Source: Ridgeia piscesae (Eukaryota; Annelida; Polychaeta; Sabellida; Siboglinidae). From it: a DNA stretch of 64,000 nucleotides. A program made the position numbers and the translations under genes. Positions 1 to 14,200 of this stretch are shown piece after piece. The first letter of the stretch is position 1. Each line of letters opens with the position of its first letter. The DNA is taken from assembly GCA_025642075.2 (NCBI GenBank), contig JAODUO010000526.1, forward strand, positions 256,587 through 320,586. The letters run 5' to 3'. A model generated the notes under the pieces. The model was given only the letters and a program-made list of their open reading frames with translations. It made no database searches and was not told the origin of the DNA.

Positions 1-2889
1 TAGGTGTCTGATGTGAAGGGACGGACGTGTCCTCGAATCAGTACAGAATCGACAGGTTTCGTGTTTGCATTATTGGAAACGTGAAATTTGTACATATTGT
101 TTTTCGTGATTTATGAAAAACGTTGAGATGCTCGTATTGTCCGTGAATGAGTATCGTGGTCCTATGTTGTCGGTTGTTAGTTGAAGTTGTTTTCATCATA
201 CGGCTGTTGTCATGTAGCATTTGCGAGAAACAGGGATTCAGTGGTAGCACACATGTATTGCTGTAGTGAAGATGTGCCACATGCTGCTTTGGTGGTTATA
301 ATTAGGTTGTGTTTTAATCCAAATAACAACTCTGTTAAAAGAACGCCATCATTCATGTCGAACATGAAGTTGGTGGGTTAGACTGCATCTGATGTAGGTT
401 GAGTGTAACTTCAGGTGTGCGTTTTAGTGTACTTTGAATCTAAGAACTGCAGTATTTGTATGAGTTAGTCGCATGACCGTGTCTTTGGAAGGGATTTACA
501 GCAGGAACTTTCCTCATTTTAATGTGTCTTAAATTTGTCAGCGCTGTGACTGCTGTGAATTCACAAATTTGGCAAAGCTGTCTGATTTCAGGCCTGATTT
601 TAAAGTTGTGGATCTCAGAATGGCAGGTGGTTGACTGTACACAATGCTTTCTTTATTTATGTTAGGGGAAATAGTAAAACTTTGAGAATTGGCTTAAATT
701 TGTATAATTTTACATGTGTGTTAAACGTCTGAACGTCTGCAGCTGTGTTTATTAAGGTTGAAAAACCACTTTCAGATGGAGCTGTGGAAAGTGGGGGAGG
801 GGGGGGGAGGTGACTCAAAATCATGAAATGACAGATTGATTATGTCAACAACATAGGCTGGTATTATGTCGGATTGTTGTGTTTCTTGTTGTCGTTATGG
901 CTGGGCGGTGTCATATGTAGATTGAAGCTCGATGTGTTGAAATCATAACTGGTAATTCTCTACATGGTATTTATTGTGTAATAAAGTAATTATTGCTACA
1001 CCCCGTGTCTGTTTAATTTCTGAACGTGTGTGTGGCTTTCAGCCGAAATGTGTAACCAATTTTGTTGGTTTTAGAAACATCGCTTTCACTATTTGTCATC
1101 AGGGTGTGAATGGGAACTTGTGTGAAGTTGGTGTTAGGAACTCAAAATTAAAGAGACATGCAGCAAAGGTAAAATGTTTTGCAGATTTGTTGTACAAAAT
1201 GTATTATTAAATTAAAGTATTACCAAAATATTATTGGAACCCTTGATATTATTAACATTTGAAAAAAACAATGTGTTTCATAGCCAAGGTTTTGGGATTA
1301 ATGAGATTCCACATATAATTATAATAATCATGTAGCTGTACTATGACTAAGACAGATTTTCTTTAATAATAAGTTCTGATTGTAGAACTAATGGGTACAA
1401 AACTTAGTTCAGATGTGTCTCTTGGTATAGAGGTACCTTGTTTCTGCTTACCAATTCGGGTGTAAAGTAGATTTTCCACAGGTTTCAATACCAAACTTCA
1501 AATTCATGGCATAGTATAAGGGGTACATGGCAAGGGACAATCAAATAATATCGTAGTTGCAGGTACACAGCTATTTTGTGATCGTCACTAATGGAATAGC
1601 ATTGTTTAAATGCATGATTGCATAATTATGTGAATTTTTAAATGCAGTCGCACATAAGATGTTTAAAAAATTAAACATTCATTAATGGTCATACATATCA
1701 ACAACAAAAATTTGAAACTAGTCACGATTCTTAAGCAATTCTCACACGTCTGCGAGACGTGTTTGTTAATGTATTTTTCATGAATAAAACAGCAAATGGA
1801 CAGTGCTGGATTTTTCTCCTGAAAACGTCCTATACAATAAAGGTTATTAAGAACTAAAATGCTTTAATTTGAACACATGTAATGTTACTCCAGTGTAATG
1901 TATGCCCAAATTAAATGTCTTAAACTCGATTATTTTTTAAAAAGAGTCAGTAATTTTGTTAACTGTTATTGATTGAATCTCCTTTTAAAAAATGTTTTCT
2001 TTATGTACACGGTAGCGCCACCAGGCGGATTATTTTGCATCGAAAACAGCGATGCCATTTTGTTTGGGTATCGTAACATAGGAGGTTGAATGGACTCACG
2101 ATAATTAAAGATTCTAGAAAGTTCAGGCACACATAACATACAAGAGTAACGTTGAAAGATCGGTTAAAGCACATATTCATTTATGCAGCAACTATGACAA
2201 TTTACTGAGAATATCAACAGTTCAATCGGCATGTGACTTGTAGACAAAAGTACGTATTTATGGCATGAGTAGTTCTGCGATTCGACGCTACATAACAATT
2301 TAATGATTAACGTTGTTAGTGTAAATTGTCTTGTTCTTTGACATGTTGCAACAGTATAATTACCATAATAATTTCCTTTGATCGCGCAAGTGTTTAACAT
2401 AAATTGACTATCAATTGTTGTCAAAACTGTTTCCATACCCTGAAACAGATTCCGAGTACAGATTCTTAATTTCTTACATTGGCAATTGCCATTGTCATCT
2501 TTTTTACAATACATTTTAGTTTTGTCTAGTTTTGCGGCAGTATTATAATGTACAGGTCCAACCAATAATCAGTCCCAAACTATGTATGGACATTTGCATT
2601 TTTACATGTTCCATGACCATGGCCTAGCCATGCCCATGGTGTGGACTATACATATTGCTCATTTACTGTCAATGACATTGTTATGTCTTATGATTGTATC
2701 TGTCATTACAAATCTCCAGATAGCATTTCATAGTCCGATTTACGGACATCTGGATTAATACATTTATGACAGTTCGTCTATATATATATAATAGTTGTTG
2801 GATACTGTTGGTAGACAATGTTAAGCCTAAGCCGTTTAATACCTTACTAGCTTACAGTCTAGCTAATGCTTAACCTTACTTAGACCTAG
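1..2889. other. Intergenic flank with no supported gene
   Basis: I see no spliced coding exon here with recognisable similarity. The DNA is AT-rich, with a short G-run near 795-811. A CTCF-like string (AGCGCCACCAGGCGG, reverse orientation, one mismatch in the core) lies near 2012-2027, about 0.9 kb upstream of the FKBPL-like start. A 133-codon open frame on the minus strand (2164-2565) is cysteine-containing but matches nothing I recognise; it is discussed under findings. The last part, about 2770-2937, is probably promoter and 5' UTR of the FKBPL-like gene, but no TATA box or initiator stands out. Confidence 0.5.
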
Positions 2890-2937
2890 TTGTTGCCTCT
2901 AGCCATTCCGTTAACTTGTATTCAGCGTGAAGACATC

Positions 2938-4671
2938 ATGAGTACACACAGCGTTGCCGGCCTTGAGACTTGGGAGTCGGAGGACAAGTCATTCAGTAAA
3001 CACATCTTCAAACAGGGCACAGGAGACTTGACCCCCAACGATGGTGCCATCTGTATAGTCAATATTACATTACTAGGTAGGTAATCTGAATATGACCGCA
3101 TGTGATCAAGGTTGAACTCAGGACGCTGGCACACCAGACAGGTGTACTAGTCTCTATACTGTCGTGTATATGTAAAATTATGCTACATTTCTTGTACACT
3201 TGTATCATTATGTACCGGTTTACATTTATTTTCTTCCAAATCAAGAGTACTTGAGCAGAAAAATGATGTTGTTCGAGTTGAAAAATGAAACCCTGAGTAA
3301 TTCCAATTTATGACTGGATACCAACATTCCTATGACGGAATGCTTCAGACTCTTATACTCCAGGTTTATATCGTTGAGCTGCTATCAACCTTTGGAAAGT
3401 TCTTTGATCTTAAATTACTCCACACCTCTGTATAAATGAGTATCTAGCTAGCTATAGAGAGTAGTGCATATTTGTGTGTGAATATTCTTCTTGCATTAAT
3501 TGCAGTGTGGCTGGATGGTTCCCAGATAAGTTGAGGTGATGTTCAGTTGAACAGACCTGTCGGGGAATAAAGTGTAAACTGTAAAGTGCTTTGAGCACAC
3601 CTTGGGCAATGTAAAACACCTTGGGCAATGTAAAACACCTTTACCCTCTGATTCTTCTCGGGGGGGGGGGTTGTTTGTTCATAGCCCACCAATATCACTT
3701 ATGTTCTAGTTGTCATAGAAGTCAACTAAATGTCAAAGATTGACTGATTACATACATGCAAATTGCTTGTATTGTATTATGCTATGATAGGCATTCTTTT
3801 AACATAAATGAATACATTGTAAATTTTATCAGGATAAGATTCTCCTGTACATAATTGCTAAGACATGTCAAGCTAACAGGTATATATTATAGGTTCTGTA
3901 TCTTTGCTGTGTCTCACAGGTGAATATGATATCAATGAGGAACAGTTAGGCAACTATTGCATCGACAAGGAGTGCGAAGTCACCATCGGCGAAGGTGATA
4001 GCCTCCTATCGGAACTCTTTGACAAAGTTGTGGTGAGCATGAAGGAGGGTGAAACGTGCTATGTCAAGTCAAAAGTCGATGCCACCGGCAAACATGTCGA
4101 TGACTTCGAACTGAACTCGAAGAGTGCGCTGAAGTTCAACGTACAACTTGTCTCATTCAGTCGCTCGGCGAACATCGCAGAACTTGAGGCGGACGAAAAA
4201 CTGGAACGTGCGCAGAACAACAAAAACAAAGGCACCGAACTCTTCCGCGTCAACCGTATCCCGTTTGCAGTGAAGCGCTACACGCGAGCTCTGCAGTGTT
4301 TGGAAGATTTCGGTGGAGGTGACAGCGACTTGTCGGACGTGAGAAAACACTGGCATGACCTGATGTGTCACTGTCACCTGAACCTGGCGGCGTGTCACAT
4401 CAAGAGTCACAATCACAAGGCTGTTATCGACCACTGCACAGAGGCGCTGAAGATCGATGCGAGAAACGTGAAAGGGTTGTTCCGGCGGGGTCAGGCACAC
4501 CTGAAGCTGCATCATTACGCTGAAGCGAGGACAGATCTGAACGCCGCACTCGAAGTGGAGCCCAACAACAAAGCAGTGCTGAACGAACTTCGAAACACGG
4601 ATATTCTCCTGAGGAAGGAGAAAGAACTGTATCAGAAGATGTTTCCTGGCCAGAAAGTTCCCACGGGTTGA
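2938..4671 (+). CDS. FKBPL: FKBPL-like FK506-binding/TPR co-chaperone, two coding exons
   Basis: Coding exons are 2938-3076 and 3920-4671, joined in phase 1 (donor G|GTAGGT, acceptor CTCACAG|GT), giving about 296 residues. The start is the ATG at 2938, which opens MSTHSVAGLETWESEDKSFS. Residues 1 to about 100 look like a divergent FKBP-fold region. From about residue 100 to the end are three tetratricopeptide-type helical pairs, with landmarks NKGTELFRVNRIPFAVKRY, LNLAACHIKSHNHKAVIDHC and VKGLFRRGQAHLKLHHYAEA. The C-terminus LYQKMFPGQ resembles the KMFG end of vertebrate FKBPL. In the family the TPR domain binds Hsp90 and client complexes, and the FKBP part is usually not an active prolyl isomerase. 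Vertebrate FKBPL has about 350 residues, so the N-terminal extension is shorter here. Function is inferred from similarity. Other FKBP-TPR proteins (FKBP4/5/6-like) are possible, but the lack of a canonical FKBP domain favours FKBPL. Confidence 0.85.
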
Positions 4672-5353
4672 ATGTATTGCATATACAGTGGGACAGACGG
4701 AAACGTTGCTGTGTGCCACTGAAGATGTTGATCACATAGTGTGCTATGATAACTTCTTATAAAACATCACTGCTGTTTTGTGGTGCTGGACCAGTACTTT
4801 GACGGTGACTTATTTAGGTTAAGCTTGTTTCTTTGGCCAAAGTGGACACATCGCCGGGCTGCCCGCTCTGAAGGCTGTTTTATGTGAACTTTTACTTATC
4901 AGTGTATTTAATTTACAGTTGTTAATTGTTTGGTTTATCAGTATTTGTAAATGTGGTAATTTATCTTCCACCGTTGTTATTGTAGTGTTGTGTGCATCAT
5001 GTATGTTACTTTGCAAGGCCAGTTTGTTGCTTTGTCTGTCGTTGACAGTGTCCCTGATGGTTTAAGTCGCTGCTTCCGGTAAATGACCTGTGGCTGTATG
5101 GACTGTGTCTGAGACTATATGTAAAACATGTCAAATACTACTGAATTTCAGGCATTTGCAGACGATTAGTTATTTACCATTTTTGTTATGTGCACTAGGG
5201 TCCCACTGGTGGTATATCAAGTTGATGCCCTTCTTTAAAAATTGATGGATAAAATCAGTGCAGGATTCACTAAGCTCAAAATGGTGGGGACATATGTGTG
5301 AGGGTACATAATAGACTTACCACAAAATGATTGACACATTCGTTAACTAGCCA

Positions 5354-5359
5354 AATAAA
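5354..5359 (+). terminator. Candidate polyadenylation signal of the FKBPL-like gene
   Basis: AATAAA lies about 680 nt after the stop codon at 4671. It is the first canonical plus-strand hexamer I find in the 3' flank. The stretch 4672-5353 would then be 3' UTR. RAB3GAP1 ends in the opposite direction about 580 bp away, so the two genes are tail-to-tail. Confidence 0.45.
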
Positions 5360-5934
5360 AATTAAATACAAATTATATACATTTCTGACTTAATAGATGT
5401 AAAATTATCAGCATTTATTCATTTAACAAGTATTTTTATTGCATGTGTCTGTGATTGCAATGTTTTCTAGCTGTATGAAAAATGTCCATTGTGAGCATGT
5501 CACAAACAAGCTTTTCATCACATTTCATCAGTTAAACACGAGGATAGGAAACACTAAACATGTTGACACAGTTTAACTTGTTTTTACTGTTAGCTTAACA
5601 TTTTGGCTAAATATACTATGTCCAGGTGAGAAACATAGAATAGGTTCTTACGTGTTTATGGTGTGATTGGCAAACATTACGGAACCATTCATGAACATAA
5701 CGCATTAGTGTACTTACATATACACATTTTGAATAGCAGTTCTATTGACAAATATATAAACTGATTTCCAAGGTCTATTCCATAAATGTTTTGTTACGAC
5801 ATAATTTTACGATGGAGGAATAATAACGAATAATATGTATTTAATGAATATCCAGTTTTTAAAACCAGTGTGAACAAGTCATTTTTTTAGCAACACAAGT
5901 TATGAAAACAACATCACCAAGTTTCACTATCATT

Positions 5935-5940
5935 TTTATT
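5935..5940 (-). terminator. Candidate polyadenylation signal of RAB3GAP1
   Basis: On the minus strand AATAAA (plus TTTATT) is followed within about 35 nt by the GU-rich run TTGGTGATGTTGTTTTC, as expected of a downstream element. The 3' UTR would be about 0.5 kb (6453 to about 5920). Confidence 0.5.
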
Positions 5941-6453
5941 TTGTTGATTTACATCTAGTGTTGAGCAACCTTGGCTAAGACATGACCACAGCTGAAATAA
6001 ATAGTATCATGGTAAATAAGCAAGTGTGCTATACTATATTTACACTGTACACATATATTCAGGCACACATTTTGAAATCTGTTCACACTGTACACAAACA
6101 ACAATACCTTGAAGTACAGCAAGCAGGTAATGAAGTTGATGTCTAATAATGGCAAACATTACATGATATGGAAAAGACTTGTAAAATGTGTCATGCAAAA
6201 TTCTGTCCTGTTGCAAGTCAATAGGTGACTTCACAAACACCGCTGCAAGGTTTTTAACCGAAGCTAAGCTGACAAAAAATGCATCTGCAACAGACGATAA
6301 TGGTTGTCTGATTTACAATGTAACAGACATTTTATCACATAACAAAGAAACATTCAATATGTATGCGATTCCGGGCTCCTTACAAAAACTATTTTGCCAT
6401 TATTAACAATGTTGGCTGACTGAAATGCTGCTGCCCATGATTGGCCAATGGGA

Positions 6454-9400
6454 TCACTGGAATGTTGTATCTGTGGAGTAAGCACCGGCCAGTCGGAAGT
6501 CGTCCTTGAGGAGCACGCAGTACATGCGCTGGGGTGAGGGGCGTGACCATGGGGCAGGGCGGGGCACTGTTGTCCGCAATATGTATTCCTTCCCAACGGG
6601 AGTGGGAAAGTCGGAGCTTCCCGAGGAGCGACTCGTATATTCTTCGCCGTCCCGCTCGTCTTCAGACAGGTTGAACAGACCGGCCGACTGCAGGAAAGGC
6701 AACCAGCATTGACAAGAATCCAAATAGAATTTTGTTTATTGGCCATTCAATCATAGTGACAAAACAGTCAAAAGTAAAGAACGCACGCACACATACACAC
6801 ACGCACACATAAAAGATAGTTATTCCTACAATGCCAGTCACCTTCTGTGCCGTAGCAAACAGCCTCTGTATGATGATGCCAAGCGGGCCCCGGGCGGCCC
6901 CCACTATGTCCACTTCTGGCTGGTCAAGCAGAGTGGACACAAAGCTGGACAGAGCGTCGTCACTGATGTCGACATCGTGTCGCTCCTCGTTGAACTTTGT
7001 GTGCAGCGACTGAGCCCGGGTGATAATCATCTCCGCCTGCGCCAACTTGTTCATGAGTTCCTGTGGGGGAACATGGGCATAGAAATATAGTTTTGATTAC
7101 TTCAAAAATTAGAAATTACATGATTTTTCAAAACTTGTTCGCTGCATGTCATTTTCTCCAATAATTATTATCAACCATATTTTGTCCACATCACGTTGAA
7201 ACAACTGTTGCTGAGTAAAATATACCACGTGTTTGCAACATGATATATTATATTACACGTTACCCTTGCCATCTCAATCTACAGCTGCATCTATACTACA
7301 GTTTTTACACCTGGGTTGAAGGTCAACTACTCTTGGGGTAGTTAACCTGGGGCAAGCCTTAACCTGTTTTAGCAAACGTGTATGTGAATGAAGTGCAAAA
7401 ACGGGCACGATTAGCTTAGATTTAACCAGATTTTTCAGAACATTTACATTCCTATGTAACACGGGATCTAAAGTACTACAAATCGAACAAATGTAAAGCA
7501 GAGTATATTTTTAGACTGCAATTTTGCAAGACCTTTCCATGGACTACAAAAAACATTCTGAAGGAAGCACAGTATGTTTTCCTTCATTGACTATAAGTGT
7601 GTAGCGACACATACCTCAAATCTGTGGCAGTCCATGTGGGGTGCTCGCATTGCTTGAGTCGCCTTCATCGTTATCTGACCAAGGAGGGTTTGTAGAGAGG
7701 GGAGGTGGTTCTCTCCTGAACAACAAACAAGGTATTGAGGTCACAGGTTCTGTAAAACATGAACAATACCACTAGCGTGTTTGAAATTGCATTGCCTGTG
7801 AAGGTATATCCAATGTTTATGCACAAAACCCAGGAACATGTTATTTCAGAGCTGGAACCAGACACATGCTTGCTGGTTACATGCCCTAACTGTGGACACT
7901 GGGACTAGCCAAAATTTGCTGTAATTTAGATGGTATAAGACAACCTGTCAAACACAGGACCAAGTGCAATTCACATATTCAAATATACTTGTGTTCTAAT
8001 AAAAGTTAACATGCAGTATAATCTATCATGAATATTTTGTTCTATAAATATTTTCTGTTTAACCAAATATTACTAACAAAGTAAAATTACTTATTTTGAA
8101 GTTTATTAGTCTTAGCCATGCATGCATTAATATTACAGTGTACAGTAGCTGGCATAACTATTACCAAATACATATCAAATACACAGGCATATGTTCTTCT
8201 ACAAAAATGAGTTATAAATCTGCAAAATAAATTAAATCAGCATAAATGCAAACTAGGTATTTGTCTCCAAGCTCTGATTCGTATTCATTCACAACTGAAT
8301 TTCACAATTTCATGAAGTTCTTCTGGTAGATGTCACATGGATACCGCGGAATCTGACCAAATCAACACACCTTGTGCTATAATAGTGGCAATGGCTGCAT
8401 GCACAGACATAGGCATGAGACGGGTGGCGACATCTGCTGGCTTCATCGCAGCCAGCCAGTGCAGCACCTGAAACAACACGACGCGATGCAGAAACAAAAA
8501 CTCCACACACCACGATAGACAGGTATGCCTGCTACTACTGCTTTTGCATCACATTTTTGTTAAACATAGGACTGTTACGTAATATTATCTTTTGAGTTAC
8601 AATCTAGGTGGCAGCTATCATTTCAGATGATTGTAAAGTAACAACTTAATTTCAAAGTGTAAGTACTGTTACAGATCGAACAGCAAGACATCAAATGAAA
8701 AAACTGTACACTAAATGAATGGTTACAAATAAATAGTTATAACTTGATTATCAAATGGCCAGCCTTTGATTGCAACAGCACTAATAATACAAAACTCATT
8801 TCAATGTGCAATACTTTTTTTACAGTAATGGTAATTACCAGCTCATCCCAAGAAATTTTGTTGTTGTTCTTTAACGTCAAGGATTTTAGAGCAAAATGAG
8901 ATAAAAACAATTCAGGTGATATTTTTTGATCATTTCAGAACTGATCTGTACAATCATATTTCAGCCCTGGCTAGCTGTTGATATGATTGTGTATTCTTAC
9001 TCTTATTTATGCTCACAACACAAGCAAAGCACAGTAATATTTCATTTTGGATTGAACTGACCATAACACTCCATACATCCCTGCATACGTCTCAGCCACC
9101 CACCTTCTCTGCTTCCTTGGTGTCGTCAAACAGACGGCGCTGTCTCCGGCAGGGAACGGGCTTGGCACTCTGCCAAACCTCCAGCCACATGTTCCCAGGG
9201 ATCTGCATGCGCTGACTGAGCTGGCCTGGGAACCACGGACACAACTCATACACAAATTTACATGATTTTCTCAGGTATGCAACATTACCATACGTTGTGC
9301 ATTTAACATTGACAGCATAATAAAGGCACCAAGTGAAGCTGAACGAATACTGCATCACAAGAAAATAAACCAGCAATAATTCTTAACTCAGGGTTTAGAT

Positions 9401-11220
9401 AACAGGGTTTACATTTTTCATTAAATAACTCTCAAACAACAGAGAGAAAATAATAATCGACAACAACTTTAATGTAAATAAATACTATTTAATTGAACGT
9501 TTAAGCCACTTGTTTAATTAAATCAGTGTGACATTTTGCACAATCTGAACATTCTAACAACAATTTCATCATCAGCATCTCTGGCATTTTCAAATGTTTT
9601 GGACAACAACAGTCTCAGTGATAATAACTGTTACACACTGAACCACAGGGTAGAGCAACTGACCTTTGACTGTGACCTTGCCAGTGTCATCTACTGTTTC
9701 TTCCTCCACCCAATCCCGGGGAGAGTACCAACGTACGAAGTCTCCAAGAGTGCATGCTGGGTTGGCTGCCTTGAAGGCTTCCATGTCCGACAGCAAGCAT
9801 GCACTCTGCATGCGTGCCCGTAGATGAGCTCCCTCAGATGATGTGCCTAGTCTAGAAAAACACCAAACCAGGTACATGAGACATTGAGAACAACAAATAA
9901 AACTAGTCCATGTAAGCTGGAGGTTTTTGAACTGTTGTATATTTCTGTAGATATTAAGGCACCATAAACCATATTGGCAACTGGCTAACGAAATAGTTTA
10001 TGAAAAGAAATAATCTTCTAAGTTAAGGCTGTGTACTGGTCTCTCTATGTATTACAATATCAAGTAAATGATGGACACATTTGTGTTCTACTAGCATCCA
10101 TTTCACGCGGTCAAACAGTGTCTAGTAAATGTTTTGCATTATTAATGATTCTCCGAGCCCAGTAAAACACAATTGGCTATTGTTACTGCTGGCCAAGAAA
10201 GATGACTACATGATGGGATGTACATGATGGCATGTACATGCATGTACTGGTGCTTGGGAATATTCAAGACTTCAGAGACACGACCTGCTGACACTACTAG
10301 GGTATTTATACATGTCAATTATTTGGATGATACAACTTACAAAATAAATTGTGAATTAAAAAAGTATACTTTGGTTAAATGCCAATGAGTTATCTTTAAA
10401 CACTGAAAATGCACAATACATAGTATTTAGAATACCCAATAAAAAACTTGTCAACCCAACAAAACTTGTCAACCCAACAAAACTTAAAAACAAAAATTAA
10501 TGATAATGCTATTAAACAAGTATCCTCTGCAACTTTTCTTAGTGTTACAATTGATAACAAACTCAGTTGGTCTGAGCACATCAAGCAAGTTAAGGGTAAA
10601 CATTGTCAACAAAGTGAAACGATGTGACACTGACTTGGCAAGTACTTCCGCCTGTTCCTCCAACATGTCCTCTGTCATTGGGGCTGGCTCCTGAGTGATG
10701 GGCACATAAAGCTGTTCTCCCGGTATGTTCAACAAATAGAGGTCGTTGTACGGCCGCAGACGACCTTCAGGCTGGTGTGTCAGCGTGTCGGTGAACGACG
10801 GCGTGTCAGACTCCTCCAACAAGGATTGGTCATCGTCAGATTTCTGTTTCATCGATGACCGCCGTTTTTCTGCATCCATCGCTCGCTTTGAGCGCCGGCG
10901 CCTGAGCTTTGCGTCTCCACCACCACCAATGCTTGTGTCTCTCGGCGGCACAGACGCCTCGTCTGAACTCTCAACACATTCGAAGAACTCTTCTTCATCG
11001 CTTGACGTTGAACATTCCTTCTGTTCCTTCTTGTTGTCCTCTGTGTCCACCTCCATGGGAGTTGAGGCGAGGATGTCGTTGGATGGCGTGGATGACTCGC
11101 TCTGGAGCGCCTCATGGGCCTTCTTCCTCTCTATACAGCAGTTCAACATCTACAAGAAATATGGTAGGTTCTTCAGACTTGTCAATCAAAACGGTACAAT
11201 ATTATGATATATATTTGTAA

Positions 11221-11253
<33 letters not shown>

Positions 11254-14200
11254 CACACATTATATAATTTCCTTCCCTTTTTGTACCCTTTACATGATTT
11301 GTAGAATTTTATATTGGAAACAGTTACAATAAATTTGTTTGGGAACATAATTTCTAGTAATTCATAAGCCAAATTAAATAAAGCACAATGCAGAACTTGT
11401 CTGATGCTCCACACGTCAGCACAGAACTCAAAAAAAGGTTCTGTTTATTAAGAGCACAGTGCTCTAGTCATTGCTCCATTCAGTGAGAAACTACAGCGAA
11501 ACTCGTACATGAGGGCTTGAGTTATCACCTTAATGGGTCACCACTTAATTATATTGTATCAGGCAGGAGAAATATGCAAGTGTGTAACTGTGAATAGTTA
11601 CCATTGTGTTTTCTGAAACACACCACCAGGTTGCCTATGAGAGGACAGTGGTCCAGAGAAAAAATAAAAACAATTAGACATGGGCGCTGGGGAGGGGAAA
11701 CATTTTAGTTAGCACTTGTACTTGTGTGTACATGTAACCTCGGTTACCCAGGCTCCGTGAGGTGGCAGCACTTTTAAGCCCCTCAACTCTGCCTGGGGAA
11801 AGAAAGGCTCTGCATTTGTTAGGCCTTACCCCAGATTAGGATAGAGACGCTGATTGGCTCTCTGTCCAACTACGAAATAAAAATTAAAATAACGATATAC
11901 TTTTACAAGATAATGATATCCTATGAAACGTTTTCAACATTGAACTTACCATATATTAACACAAAAATAAGTTAAAAATTCAAATTTACAGTTGTTTATA
12001 AAATAAGAATTATGGCAGGATTAACCAGTATCCGTGAGGTGGCAGCATTGTTTAGCCCACACGAATAACATACAAATTAAATAAGGATACCTTTTTATCA
12101 CATAATGCTCTATTATAAAAACTATTCAAAATTAAACTTATATTAATACAAAATAAATAGAAAAACAAAGTTGCAGTTGTTTATAAAAATAGAAATATCG
12201 GCAGGATTAACCAGTGTCCGTGAGGTGGCAGCATTGTATAGATCACACGGATAAACAAACAAAAGCCGATTAAGTAACCAGACTATCTTCTCAGCGTAGT
12301 TCCGCAGCCGACCGACAGTCGGTTAAGCGAGACTAGTGTACGTGCTGCTGATATAGAGCAAATATTTAAGTCCACAAAGAACTGCAAATTTCCATTTCAT
12401 GGTATTTTTCCCTGGCAGAGACACCAGTAGAAAGTAGAAACACAGAAAATTCCGAATCTGAAATAGCAATATTCCTTGTAAAATGTTTCCTACATTCCAA
12501 AGAAGAAACATTTATTAATTACAATAATTAACTGTGTTCCAATACAGTTACATACCTGTAACTTCTGAAAGAGCAGACTGCACCCCATGTTGGGGGAACC
12601 CGCAGCCAGACTGTAACAAAAGGCAAGGACATTTAGATTTATTATAAGCTAGGATGAGATGTTTATTGCACTATCATCATCAGTGACAATTGAACAATAA
12701 TAATACTGTATTTAGCCTGCCTCTGATCATTACATAATATGATTAACTTGACATTTCAAAATCGTAATGTTCTTTCAAATCAGGTTTTATAGTATGAACT
12801 ATATCATAACATATGGATATAGTTTAACTGTACCACAGCATTTGTCAACATAGCTACTATTTGCATAATTGTTTTTCTATTACAGTACCATGTCTAAATG
12901 GCAAAGCCATAAACAATTTAAAAAGTACATCTTAAATAGTCTTTCCTTATATAACTTATTTAAACAGTCAATATGATATCTTTAACTAACCAAATTATTC
13001 AGTATAAGTACAGATTTCAAGATGAACCACATTTGAGGACTTGATGAATGAATAAAGAATAACACTGTAAGAATGCTGCACTCACTCAGGGATTAGAATG
13101 CTGTTCTCCCAACGGAATCGCATCTCTAGTACGAACTCCTGCCACAGGTGCGCCACTGCTCTCACTCCGCCATAACTGTGGTTGATGATGCACATGCACA
13201 CTGCCAGGCGGTATGGCAGACTGTCCACGGGTGCCGACTTGAACTGTTTAAACATCTCCTGTAGACACACAGAGGCAGCCATGAAACACACAGTGCAATT
13301 ACTGATTAACAACTGTTGCAGTTCTGTCCAGTTATGGTTTAAATGTTGCTAATGTTTTAGAGATATCCCATGGTTGAAGTAACTAAGAGGGGTTGTTAGA
13401 ACTGGTGATCTTATGCAATAAGGCAACTTTGTGCAGCAACAGTATCCAATACAGACATGGAACATTATCCATTGTCAACTGTACCGGCAGCATTTAACGC
13501 TATACCATATGGGTTTCTGTAATTTGAGACCACTGGTTCTATGAGTCCACAACAGTTTTTTCTTTTCCCTGTAGGAGCCAATGACTATATATCTTCACCA
13601 AATGACACAGGCTACATGATGTGAATGACATTACCCAAATTTTAACCGCAGGTGGGATCGAACCACTCTCCCCTCAATCTGGGACTCTACTACTCGACCG
13701 CTGGCCTCAAACATATTCAGAAACACATTCACATTAGGGGTATGGTGATAATGTGAGAAATGTTGATTCAACGAGCACATAGGATGACTAAGGCCATGTC
13801 ATTAAACTGACTGTCTGGGATAACAACCAAATATGGAAGGAAAACTCATGCACCCATTTCTTCCAACTTACCTTTGACTGTTCATTGAGTGTCTGAGACG
13901 AGTCTGACTTTGACGATGACATGTCATCAGATGCACCGCCGTGTCCTGTGTCGACTTTGTCAACATCCATTGCATCGGACTTGGCATCAGGGAAAAGGAA
14001 CTGGTGATAGGAAGTCAACTTTGAATATGACTTGTCAAACAAAGTTACATATTCAACATGGCAAGTAAGCCATATGAGTGTGTTATGACATATCTATTAT
14101 CTGCACTGTTCTTTCACTAACATTAATTCATAGCCTCTAATTTTCCATACTGCTCCAGCTCACTCAGAAGTTATAAATCTGCATTAGCAGTCTTTGTGCA

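Noticed and set aside
4153..4719. 188-codon minus-strand frame
   Set aside because: Antisense shadow of the FKBPL-like second exon, whose GC-richer codons keep the opposite strand open.
10746..11220. Plus-strand frames of 103-153 codons
   Set aside because: Shadows of RAB3GAP1 exon 16.
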